From positions 1-14,367 of the forward strand of contig JBBSBE010000102.1 in assembly GCA_038251625.1 (NCBI GenBank): 14,367 nt of DNA. Reading direction: 5' to 3'. The notes under the pieces are model-generated. The model was not told where the DNA came from, made no database searches, and worked only from the letters and a program-made list of their open reading frames with translations. Source of the DNA: JBBQXK01 sp038251625. Lineage in GTDB: Bacteria > Pseudomonadota > Alphaproteobacteria > Rhodobacterales > Rhodobacteraceae. This document shows positions 1 through 7,070 of the stretch, piece after piece (within the stretch, counting starts at the first letter, position 1; the number at the start of each line of letters is the position of its first letter). A program made the position numbers and the translations under genes.

Positions 1-1178
1 CGCTGCACCTTCTGAATGAAACGTACCCATGAAGCCGAATTCTCGTTCACATTCACCTGAAATGGCAGTTTGGTAAAATCGCGTGCCCGCACAGGTGCTC
101 GGCCGTGTGGATCACTCGACCGCGCCTTCGACACGCTGGACGATAGGCAGCAGCGCAAAGACTCAAGCAAGGACGGCAATTGCAACGCGCGAGAAGGACA
201 GCGAAAACGCGCGTCGCGCGCATGCTCGCTGCACTGGCGACTGAAACGATCACGGCGCGCATCGCGACGGTAGGAATTCCGATTGCCAGCAGGATGCTGG
301 AAACATGGCCGATCATCTAGGTTGCCGAGGTAAAGCGCGCATTCTTCCGGCGTGACAGATCCGAAAATGCTGCGCTTGTCACAAATGCCTGAGGCAGAAG
401 TTTCCTTCTGCAAGATCGTGCGACGTTCGATAGGTTGTGCAGACTTCGCGGGGCGGATCCGTAGGCGAGCCTGATCTTCGGCGCTTTGGGCATTGCGCCT
501 GCCGGGGGCATCTTGGCGCCTTCCGGTCGGGCGGTCGGGCGGTCGCGCCCGCGCGTCGGGCCTTCGGCATTGGCGCCTTCTTCGCCACCTGCTATCTGAC
601 CTTGACAAGAATCCCGCCTGTCACGGGCGCGCATTGTTGGTCACAGCAGGCCGCAATCCCGCTTGACGCCGTACTCTTCGTGCGCGTCCTGCCAGCAGGA
701 AGCACGTTCCGGATGATCAGAAACAGCGCCGGTCTGCCGCCGACCGATGCCTGACGGCTTCGGCTGATTTGAGACCCGTAGGGGCGTCTGCGTTGTGCCA
801 GTGCGCCATTGCGGCAGTTCGGTCAACGGTTCGCGCAATCGCACATCCGGCAATATCCGATAGGTCCCCCGCCGGTGCGTCCGAAGTACGCGCATCATGG
901 CGTCCGAAGCTTCCGGTTCCCAATGGCCACCACCCCAGGCCCTGCGTCGGATCGGCTTTGCGCGCGCAACGATCAGCGGCACCTGGCCCCTCAAGGACGC
1001 CAGATTTCCTGCTTATCAATCAAAATTACACGAAGATCGAAAAATTATCCTTGCATTCACGAAAAGCATGAGTAATTGATCGTTTATCATGAAAATGAGG
1101 CGATGCAGGATCAGAAGCTCTCACCGGTTCAACACAAAAACACCAACGCTCTTCCCCCCAAACGCAGAGGATACTCCG
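1..1178. other. Long stretch with no recognisable gene
   Basis: I find no gene that I can support here on either strand. Open frames exist in several registers, as expected in GC-rich DNA, but none shows a family motif, a signal peptide or a good ribosome binding site. The most protein-like piece is the + frame from an ATG at 222 to a stop at 390-392. It is broken by TAG at 318-320 and starts MLAALATETITARIATV. It resembles a short helical protein but matches nothing I can name. The last 100 bases (about 1015-1090) are clearly more AT-rich and probably hold the promoter of the gene starting at 1179, although I cannot fix -35 and -10 boxes with confidence. Confidence 0.55.
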
Positions 1179-2348
1179 ATGTCTCCAGCCAGTAAAAGCG
1201 GGCTATGTGCGCTTGCCTTCATATCGATGGCAGCGCCGCTTTCCGCAAGTCCCGTGACCGACAGGCTTGATGCCACACTAAGCGCGCTCGTCGCCGAGAC
1301 AGGCACGCCCGGCGCTTCAGCGACGATCACGCGAAACGGCGTCACGATCTGGTCGGGTGCCGCAGGTTTTGCCGATCCATCGGCAGGCGTGCCCTTCACA
1401 CCCAACACCCTTTCGTCGATCGCCAGCGTGACCAAGCTTTTCGTCTCAACTATCGTCACGAAGATGGCCGAGGAAAACCGGCTGTCGCTTGACGAACCGA
1501 TCGCGCCCTATGTGCCCGCCACCATTCCCGGGGCTGACCGGGTGACGATCCGTCAGCTTGTCGATATGACCGCAGGCTATGCCGATGTTGAGGCGCGTCC
1601 AGAATTTCAGGCGGCCTTCCAGGACCCGAACTACCCATGGACACGCGAAGAGTTGTTCGCGCCCATCGCCGACCCGCAGTTTGAGCCGGGCTCGCAATAT
1701 GAATACAGCAACACAAACTACCTTTTGCTGGGTCAGGTTATCGACAGCATCTATCCGGGCGGAACCGACGCGGCCTTCCGGAACTATATTGCGGTGCCCG
1801 CTCTTTTGGGGGACGGGGCCTTCTTTGCGCGCAATCCCGATGTCGCCTCGCGCGTTGCGCATGGGTTTTCAACGCAGAACGGCGTGACGCTGGATGTCTC
1901 TGCTGGCGCAATCGACGGCGTGAACAGCAGTGTCTGGGGCACGCTCTGGACCGATGGCGGGATCGTTGCAACTGCGGACGCTGTTGCCCGCTTCGGCGAT
2001 GCGCTTTATTCGGGGGCGCTTTTGAACGCGGAAAACACAGCGGCCGCCAGGATCTGTGGCTTCACTTTCTCCAATCGGTGCTGGGATGGGTTCGTGGGCG
2101 CCTTCAACGGCTACAGCGCGTTCGTTCTTCACGATTCAGAGCGCGACGTCACGATAGCCACGGTCACCAACGGGTTGAATGAGGATAGCTTCAGCCAATT
2201 CGCGTTTCTGGGCGGGTTGGTCGATGCCTATGACACGCAGGTTGCCGTAAGCCCGGTTCCCGTTCCGGCCAGCCTGCCGCTGCTTGGCCTCGGGCTGACC
2301 GCTCTTGTCGCGCTGCGCCGCAGGCGGTCGATGCAGGGCGCGGCCTGA
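1179..2348 (+). CDS. Secreted serine hydrolase (beta-lactamase/PBP fold) with VPLPA-CTERM-type tail
   Basis: The protein of 389 residues belongs to the serine beta-lactamase/D-alanyl-D-alanine carboxypeptidase/esterase superfamily. The start is ATG 1179, because an AGAGGA ribosome binding site lies seven bases upstream. An in-frame ATG at 1089 would add 30 residues ahead of the signal peptide and is unlikely. A signal peptide covers about residues 1-24, ending SAS. The nucleophile box is S83-V-T-K86 and the second box is Y176-S-N178. The expected third box (HxG or KTG) appears to be V306-G-A before NGYS, so the usual His or Lys is missing. Cys293 and Cys301 could form a disulphide. The last 32 residues contain PVPVPASLPLL, a hydrophobic stretch and RRRR, the layout of VPLPA-CTERM exosortase substrates, so the protein is probably processed and surface-anchored or exported. 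The natural substrate cannot be told. It stands alone, with a strong hairpin downstream. Confidence 0.9.
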   Translation: MSPASKSGLCALAFISMAAPLSASPVTDRLDATLSALVAETGTPGASATITRNGVTIWSGAAGFADPSAGVPFTPNTLSSIASVTKLFVSTIVTKMAEENRLSLDEPIAPYVPATIPGADRVTIRQLVDMTAGYADVEARPEFQAAFQDPNYPWTREELFAPIADPQFEPGSQYEYSNTNYLLLGQVIDSIYPGGTDAAFRNYIAVPALLGDGAFFARNPDVASRVAHGFSTQNGVTLDVSAGAIDGVNSSVWGTLWTDGGIVATADAVARFGDALYSGALLNAENTAAARICGFTFSNRCWDGFVGAFNGYSAFVLHDSERDVTIATVTNGLNEDSFSQFAFLGGLVDAYDTQVAVSPVPVPASLPLLGLGLTALVALRRRRSMQGAA

Positions 2349-2687
2349 TCCCCGGCATTCGGGGTGGCGCTGCGACAAAAACCCAAGGCGTCTGTCGTCC
2401 CCCAACGCTCCGGACAGGCGACCCTTGCAGCGCACGGCCCCGATGATCGGCGGTCCCGTTCCCAAGGGGCCGCCGATCGCTTTTCGCCCCAGTCAGGCCA
2501 GTCGCGGGGCCACGCCCACATCACCGGGATCACGAGGGCACTGCCGGATTGCGCCCGCAGTCCAGTGATCGGGCCTCCTCGCGTGATAACCGCCACCGTG
2601 GGGAGGGCCCGTCGTTTTTTGCCCATTCTAGTCGGCGATAAAAATACGATGTGATGCCTTCCAGCGAGCTTCTTACGGCCTTCTACC
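2349..2687. other. Non-coding gap with one strong hairpin
   Basis: This gap lies between the serine hydrolase and the first broken gene. Apart from the hairpin at 2445-2484, and a smaller one at 2350-2364 (CCCCG/CGGGG with a five-base loop) directly after the stop codon, I see nothing I can name. A long minus-strand frame crosses the gap, but it also runs over the end of the hydrolase gene and has no recognisable family features. Confidence 0.5.
2445..2484 (+). terminator. Probable intrinsic terminator
   Basis: A 13-bp stem pairs GATCGGCGGTCCC (2445-2457) with GGGGCCGCCGATC (2466-2478), with one G-U wobble in RNA. The loop is eight bases. The sequence GC followed by four T (2481-2484) comes directly after. 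It lies 97 bases downstream of the serine hydrolase stop and would end that transcript and separate it from the decayed region. The short T-run makes efficient intrinsic termination probable but not certain. Confidence 0.6.
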
Positions 2688-3612
2688 ATGGCCAGATAAA
2701 GCACCCCCACATCTGACATTGTCGTCTTGGGCTCGGGCGGCAGCGCGCGCTGAACCCCTTGACGATTGAAACACGCGGCTTGGACCCGGCCCTTTTCGCC
2801 CGCGTCAGGCCTCCCCTGGGCACCATGATGCGCGTTGGTGGCCACTCCGTCGCAACCCAATTTCTGGCGTATTATACCACCTTCCTACGCAACCCCCGTG
2901 TCTTTCTGCGCGCCGCGATGCGCGAGCTTCGCTACGGATTGGGCAGGATCAGCGGCTGGCCGGGTGGCGCGCCTCTTGCTAACGGAAACACCATCGCGGC
3001 CCAGCTTGCCCGCGCCGAGCAGAAGCGCGGCGGACTGATCCAGACAGGCTCGCGCATATATAGCCTTGTCTGCCAGGTCGGGCGTGTGACGGGCGTGACA
3101 GGCCCGGATGGCGCGGATTGCAGGATCGTCACCGATCACGCCGCCCTGCGCCGCTGTGGGCTTGGGCCCTTCGGCCCCACCCACGCGCGGCTTGGCCCCG
3201 CCTTAAGCGTGAGATACTTGGTCCATGGCGCCACGCCCGAGCGTTTGGCGATGGCCAACGGATTGTCGCCAGTGGCCGTGACCGCAAGCATCGCCCGCTT
3301 CAAAGCGGCCACCAAAGCCGGGCACGATCCCGATTTCGGACGTGGCGACAGTGCGTATGACCGCGGCAACGGCGATCCGTCGCACAGGCCCCGTCCCACG
3401 CGCAGCGCGCTGGATCGGGGGCCTTTCTATGTCATCCGCATCTCCCCTGGCGATATCGGCACTTTCATCGCCTTGCGTACGGATGCAGACGCGCGCGTGT
3501 TGGACGAGGACGCGCGGCGGCTATCCGGCTGCGGGTCTTACCGTCGGCGCGGCCCTGACCTTCGGCTATCTGGTGACACTTGACGCCATCGCCGGCGCGC
3601 AGGAACAAAGGG
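2688..3612 (+). pseudogene. Broken FAD-dependent dehydrogenase (3-ketosteroid-1-dehydrogenase-like flavoprotein)
   Basis: Pieces of one flavoprotein lie in three reading frames. Frame 3 from ATG 2688 hits a stop at 2697, then reads SDIVVLGSGGSA at 2712-2747, the N-terminal FAD-binding glycine motif of the fumarate reductase/KstD flavoprotein family. It stops again at 2751. From 2759 frame 2 continues with ALFARVRPPLGTMM, ANGNTIAAQLARA, then HDPDFGRGDSAYDR, GPFYVIRISPGDIGTF and TDADARVLDED, all typical of the middle and C-terminal part of this family. About 3510-3530 the frame changes again, and GYPAAGLTVGAALTFGYLV, the C-terminal FAD-binding segment, is read in frame 3 until it runs into the next broken gene. 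The section between the first two pieces and the expected YAAGN-type stretch before GYP are missing. Two frame changes, two stops and internal deletions show it is not functional. The substrate class is unknown; the family includes steroid and other ring dehydrogenases. Confidence 0.8.
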
Positions 3613-3618
3613 TGCCGA

Positions 3619-3969
3619 ATGATTACTATTCCCGGCTTCGCCAAGGACCTGTTTCAGAACAGACAGATCGCTATCGCCGGTGTCATTGAGGGGATCGGGT
3701 GCGCCATTGCTGACGTTTTTGCCGCCTGCGGTGCGCAGCTTCTGCTGACGGGCCGCCCCGAATTGGTGCGTAACGCGCTGGGCGAAGGTGAGCGTATCGC
3801 CGGCAATCTGGCTGATCGCACGGCGATCGCCAAGGCAGCTGACGCGAACGCCGCAAAAGGGCCGCTCGCCGTCCTTGTGAATTGCGCGGGCGCCTTTCTG
3901 GCCTTGCCCCTTGCTGCCTCCATTACCGGTACAACCTTGCGCGTGGACGGTGGCTGTCTTGCCGTCTGA
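3619..3969 (+). pseudogene. Internally deleted short-chain dehydrogenase/reductase (SDR)
   Basis: An open frame of 116 codons from ATG 3619 begins MITIPGF. It has the SDR cofactor motif GVIEGIG (residues 21-27), LLLTGR (41-46), an NCAG motif (88-91) equivalent to the NNAG of classical SDRs, and then directly the C-terminal SITGTTLRVDGG (101-112). Classical SDRs have about 250 residues. The segment with the catalytic Ser, the YxxxK motif and most of the Rossmann C-half is gone, removed by an in-frame deletion of roughly 110-130 codons right after NCAG. It can therefore have no SDR activity, although the frame is still open. It sits a few bases after the broken flavoprotein, suggesting that the two once formed an operon of paired oxidoreductases. 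Confidence 0.8.
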
Positions 3970-4028
3970 CCGCCACCAAGGAACCGGCCCACGGAAAAGG
4001 CCGGATCACCCAACCACAGGAGGATAGA

Positions 4029-4235
4029 ATGAACAGACGATTTTTTGAACTGGTCCCCCCGCCGCGATGAGCCTTGGGGCCACGGCGCAAAGTGCCATTG
4101 CCCGCTCGCTTGAGCGCATTCTTTCAAGCGGCGTTCTGCGCGTCCGCACCTGTGCCGACCAGCCGCCCATGGCTTCGCGCAACGACAAGGCTGAATATCA
4201 GGGATTTGACATCGAGGTTGCGAACTCCCTTGCCG
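4029..4235 (+). pseudogene. N-terminal fragment of a family-3 solute-binding protein
   Basis: A strong ribosome binding site (AGGAGG, 4018-4023) precedes ATG 4029, which reads MNRRFFELVPPPR and stops. In the +2 frame from ATG 4067 the protein goes on as SLGATAQSAIARSLERI, then ILSSGVLRV and EYQGFDIEVANSLA. This is the start of a periplasmic amino-acid-type binding protein (SBP family 3): signal peptide, then the SGVLRVG(T) and GFDIEVA motifs. The frameshift lies in or next to the C-rich run CCCCCCGCCGCG (4055-4066), inside the signal peptide. Homology ends at about 4235, and the sequence then runs straight into the GntR remnant, so about 85 percent of the gene is missing. It once served as the binding component of an ABC importer. 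Confidence 0.75.
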
Positions 4236-4239
4236 GATC

Positions 4240-4640
4240 ATGCGGCTGGCCGCGCAGCGCGGCGGGCCTGAAGCCGCCGCACGGCTGATCCGCATCCAGA
4301 CCGAACACGAACGCATCGTCGCCGCGCGCGATCCATGCGGCGTGACCCGGAGCAACCGCCTTCTTCACCTCGAGATGGTGCAGATCAGTGGTAACCGCTG
4401 GTATCACGACGGCTGGCCGACAGCCTCGACCAGGGTCAACGGATCATGCGTTTCTATGTGCGGATGCACGAAGAGCGCGTCCAGATGGAGCGTTTGTCGT
4501 TTCATCACGCGCTGATCGAAGCCATCGACAACCCCGTTATCGACGCAGCCGACCGTGCCGCCGATGCCGATGCGCAGATGGTGGGGGATAAGATTTCACG
4601 CCTGATCGCTCAGGGATCGGGGCTGTCCCTGCTGATCTAG
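4240..4640 (+). pseudogene. C-terminal (FCD) domain remnant of a GntR-family regulator
   Basis: Frame 1 from 4240 reads MRLAAQRGGPEAAARLI, then TRSNRLLHLEMVQISGN and RWYHD. At about 4411-4416 the frame changes, and frame 3 continues as LADSLDQGQRIMRFYVRM, LSFHHALIEAIDN and MVGDKISRLIAQ to the stop at 4638-4640. This is the helical FCD ligand-binding domain of FadR-subfamily GntR regulators, with the spaced histidines (NRLLH, SFHH) that usually bind a metal ion. The winged-helix DNA-binding domain that should precede it is absent: its place is taken by the end of the binding-protein fragment. It was probably the ligand-responsive repressor of the lost cluster. With a frameshift and no DNA-binding domain it cannot work as a regulator. 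Confidence 0.78.
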
Positions 4641-4756
4641 ACGGTAGGAAAGTGGGGCGTAAAGCTTTCAGAACGGTTAACAGAATTTCCAAAAAAAGCA
4701 TAATTACAATGGGTTGATGTTTTGTCCACGCGTGCGACACTCCGATTGCACACGCC

Positions 4757-5065
4757 TCAGCCGAGCGGTGGAATGTCTGCGGATTTCACCGTCTTCAGCA
4801 CAGTCTCGGACCGTGCCTGCGCGACCTCGGGATGCGGTAAAGGATGATTGTGGATGAAATCGGCGAACTCGGTCCGATCACGCACGATAGTCCCAAGCAC
4901 GTAATCGGCATCCCCGGATAAGGGATGGGCGGTCACGACCGGCACCCAGCGCCGGATAAACGCCACGACCCCTTCATCGTCTTTCTGCGAATGCGACTGA
5001 AGGTTCGCGCCGGTGACCGCCCGCCGTCTGATCCCAAGCTTCGCGTTGTCCGGTCGGGCCGAATA
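4757..5065 (-). pseudogene. Lrp/AsnC-family regulator remnant, C-terminal domain
   Basis: Reading on the minus strand, an open frame of about 100 codons carries YSARPDNAKLG near its start, then GVVAFIRRWVPVVTAH, LSGDADYVLGTIVRDR and EVAQARSETVLKTVKS, ending at TGA 4757-4759. This is the RAM/effector domain of Lrp/AsnC regulators; the family typically shows SGDADYLL followed by a conserved V-K-T-hydrophobic end. The N-terminal helix-turn-helix is not readable: the same frame meets a stop just upstream, and only scraps (for example RVEQRFEATRSEL in another frame at about 5070-5115) hint at it. The regulator therefore lacks its DNA-binding part. It points towards the GntR remnant, with about 116 bases between the two stop codons. 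Confidence 0.72.
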
Positions 5066-5241
5066 AGGGTGACGACGAGTTCGCTGCGGGTAGCTTCAAA
5101 GCGCTGTTCGACGCGACCGAGGAACATCAGATGCGCCGGGGTGTGCCGGAGGCAGCATACTGAAGGGCGCATGTCCACGTACCAACGACCCACATTCGAT
5201 GTTTGGCGCGCTCAAGGGAAGACGGAATCGGGAAGTGACCC

Positions 5242-5553
5242 CTAACGTCTTCCCGGTCTGATGGAGCACCCCCTCGGCCAAACTGTTCCGTGCTCGCCCA
5301 GCGCGAAGATCGCGCTGGGGCTGAAGATGCTGTCACCGCTTCCAGTCTGGGAGCCGTCCCGCAAGATCGTGGTGCGTTGGCCCATCTGATCGTCGGTCTA
5401 ACGACCATTCATCGCAGTGCACGACAGGTGCGCATCGTCATCGAAGACGACGAATGGCACCTTTGCCATGCCATCCGGCGTGAACGTCCTGCGTGAACGC
5501 CCCGGCGTGTCGGTCAGGCTTTGCACGCCGCTGGGGCTGAGCCTTTCTTCCAT
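5242..5553 (-). pseudogene. Unrecognised decayed open frame with one in-frame stop
   Basis: I do not recognise this one. The minus-strand frame from ATG 5551-5553 reads MEERLSPSGVQSLTD and MAKVPFVVFDDDAHLSC, meets TAG at 5398-5400, then goes on with QRTTILRDGSQTGSGDSIF and FALGEHGTVWP to a stop at 5242-5244. The residue mix is more protein-like than in the other frames here, and the position between the Lrp remnant and the fasciclin gene fits the decay pattern. No family motif, signal peptide or convincing ribosome binding site is seen, so it may be chance coding. The rest of 5066-5596 shows nothing I can name except the hairpin at 5297-5319. Confidence 0.3.
5297..5319. repeat. Perfect inverted repeat, 10-bp arms, 3-base loop
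   Basis: CCCAGCGCGA (5297-5306) and TCGCGCTGGG (5310-5319) are exact reverse complements around AGA. No T-run follows on either strand, so it is not a classical intrinsic terminator. It lies inside the unrecognised decayed frame. Role unknown; it may be chance or a relic. Confidence 0.6.
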
Positions 5554-5596
5554 GACCTTCGTCTTCGGTGATCCCTATCGTTGCGGGATTACGATG

Positions 5597-6097
5597 TCAC
5601 TTCGGAAGAAGCACCGTGTCGATGACATGGATGACGCCGTTCGAGGTGAGGATATCGGCCGTGGTGACGTTCGAGCGGTTCACCCGCACGCCCTTGGTGC
5701 CGTTGATGTGCACTGTCTGACCCTGGACCGTCGCCACATCCTGCCGTTTGCCAGCCAGATCGGCCGCCAGCACCCGGCCAGGTACAACGTGATATGTGAG
5801 GATGGATACAAGCTTGGCCTTGTTTGCTGGCTCCAGAAGGCTTTCGACTGTGCCTGCGGGCAGCTTGGCAAAGGCTGCATCTGTGGGTGCAAAGACAGTG
5901 AACGGACCCGGCCCTTTCAACGTGTCCACAAGCCCGGCGGCCTGAACGGCGGCAACGAGCGTGGTGAACGACCCGGCGGCAACAGCAGTGTCCACGATAT
6001 CGGGGCCGGCGGAGTTGGTGGCGCCGGGGGCGCAGGCGCCCAGGGCGACCAATGCCGATGCTGCGAGCGTGGTTGACAGAAATGAGCGGCGGTCCAT
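5597..6097 (-). CDS. Fasciclin (FAS1) domain lipoprotein
   Basis: The protein has 166 residues. AAGGAG at 6106-6111 lies eight bases before the ATG and fixes the start. The N-terminus MDRRSFLSTTLAAS carries a twin-arginine-like start and then a lipobox L-G-A-C with the lipidated Cys at residue 22. One FAS1 domain fills residues 33-165: the H1 motif FTVFAPTDAAFAKLP, the YH motif TYHVVPG, and the H2 motif NGVIHVIDTVLLP at the end. This is the usual length for a single-FAS1 bacterial lipoprotein. FAS1 domains mediate adhesion or ligand binding at the cell surface or in the periplasm; the partner is unknown. It is transcribed divergently from the DUF6502 gene across a 98-bp spacer with a palindrome, so the two may share control. 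Confidence 0.93.
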   Translation of the reverse strand: MDRRSFLSTTLAASALVALGACAPGATNSAGPDIVDTAVAAGSFTTLVAAVQAAGLVDTLKGPGPFTVFAPTDAAFAKLPAGTVESLLEPANKAKLVSILTYHVVPGRVLAADLAGKRQDVATVQGQTVHINGTKGVRVNRSNVTTADILTSNGVIHVIDTVLLPK

Positions 6098-6116
6098 CAG
6101 GCAATCTCCTTGAGTT

Positions 6117-6150
6117 TACGTGTGCATTTTGCACACGTATGGCAAAATGC
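6117..6150. promoter_or_regulatory. Palindromic operator-like site in divergent promoter region
   Basis: TACGTGTGCA (6117-6126), TTT, TGCACACGTA (6130-6139) is a perfect inverted repeat with 10-bp arms. A second overlapping symmetry follows: GCATTTTGC (6124-6132) recurs as its reverse complement GCAAAATGC (6142-6150). The sites lie 20-53 bases upstream of the fasciclin start and 46-79 bases upstream of the DUF6502 start, a good position for a regulator acting on both. A TTGACT hexamer lies on the minus strand at about 6166-6171, but I see no convincing matching -10 box. The regulator is unknown; a hairpin in the fasciclin 5' leader is the alternative. Confidence 0.55.
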
Positions 6151-6195
6151 CGCAATCCAACCGAGAGTCAAGTTTCTTGTGGAATTTATTCACAC

Positions 6196-7068
6196 ATGAT
6201 TTATCCGATGAGCATGCAATTGCCCGATCCTGAACAGCCGAACGATCGATTTCTGCGTATCCTGCGCGGGCTTCTGCGGCCGCTTGTCAGGCTTCTGATC
6301 GCACGCGGGATCACGGCGCCTGCGGTCTATGCCGTGATCAAGGAAGTCTATATCGGCGTGGCCGAGCGTGATTTTGCGCTGGCTGAGCGCGAAACGACCG
6401 ACAGCCGGATCAGTCTGTTGACTGGCATTCACCGGCGCGATGTGAAGGCGTTGCGCGAAAGTCCACCCGATGCCGGTGAACTTGCCCGCCGCAAGACCAG
6501 CCTTCTGGCCACCGTCATCGGTCGCTGGCAAGCCGGGTCCGAGACGACCGACGGGCAAGGCAAGCCGCGCATCCTGCCCCGGCAGTCTGACGCCGAGATG
6601 GATTTCGAAACACTTGTAAGGTCGGTCAACCGTGACATGCGCCCACGCACCGTGCTGGACGAGTTGCTTCGGCAGGGTCTGGTTGAGATCGATAACGAGG
6701 ATCGCGTCTCGCTGTCAGAGGGGGCGGTGGTCGGTCCTGCGGACGAATCGCAAAAGGCCGTCTTTTTCGCTGCCAACATCGGCGATCACATCGCCGCCGC
6801 AGCCGAGAACTTGCAGGCGGAAAAGCCGCCGCATTTTGAACGCGCCGTCTTTTACAACCGGCTCAACGTCTCCTCGGTCGATGCGCTTGAAACGCTGTCG
6901 CGGCGCCTTGGGCATGAGGCACTGTTGCAGGTCAATGCCGTTGCCAACGAGCAACAGGCCGATGACCAGACGACGGAAGGGCCATTCCAGCGCTTTCGTT
7001 TCGGGCTTTATTTTTACCGTGAAGATGATCTGCCGCCGAAAAGTGCCAAGAACCAGAAGGAAGTCTGA
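6196..7068 (+). CDS. DUF6502 family protein, function unknown
   Basis: The protein has 290 residues from ATG 6196; ATGs at 6208 and 6214 are also possible, and no strong ribosome binding site decides between them. The frame stays open further upstream, but that part overlaps the fasciclin gene and its promoter and is not expected to be coding. The N-terminal third has the features I associate with DUF6502: LLRPLVRLLIARGIT, YAVIKEVYIGVAERDF and TDSRISLLTGIHRRDVKALR. The last is suggestive of a helix-turn-helix-like segment. There is no signal peptide, so it is probably cytoplasmic. Its stop is two bases before the DUF5666 lipoprotein start, so the two are co-transcribed. A regulatory role is an inference from the helical, basic N-terminus; no activity can be assigned. 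Confidence 0.85.
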   Translation: MIYPMSMQLPDPEQPNDRFLRILRGLLRPLVRLLIARGITAPAVYAVIKEVYIGVAERDFALAERETTDSRISLLTGIHRRDVKALRESPPDAGELARRKTSLLATVIGRWQAGSETTDGQGKPRILPRQSDAEMDFETLVRSVNRDMRPRTVLDELLRQGLVEIDNEDRVSLSEGAVVGPADESQKAVFFAANIGDHIAAAAENLQAEKPPHFERAVFYNRLNVSSVDALETLSRRLGHEALLQVNAVANEQQADDQTTEGPFQRFRFGLYFYREDDLPPKSAKNQKEV

Positions 7069-7070
7069 CC

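Noticed and set aside
1076..1090. FNR-like site TTGAT-CGTTT-ATCAT upstream of the serine hydrolase
   Set aside because: The spacing is five instead of four bases and the right half is ATCAT rather than ATCAA, so it does not meet the consensus.
1089..1178. 30-codon upstream extension of the serine hydrolase from ATG 1089
   Set aside because: It would place a charged stretch before the signal peptide, while ATG 1179 has a well-spaced AGAGGA.
2228..2860. Minus-strand open frame of 210 codons over the hydrolase 3' end and the gap
   Set aside because: It overlaps the real gene's tail, the terminator hairpin and the flavoprotein remnant; no recognisable domain.
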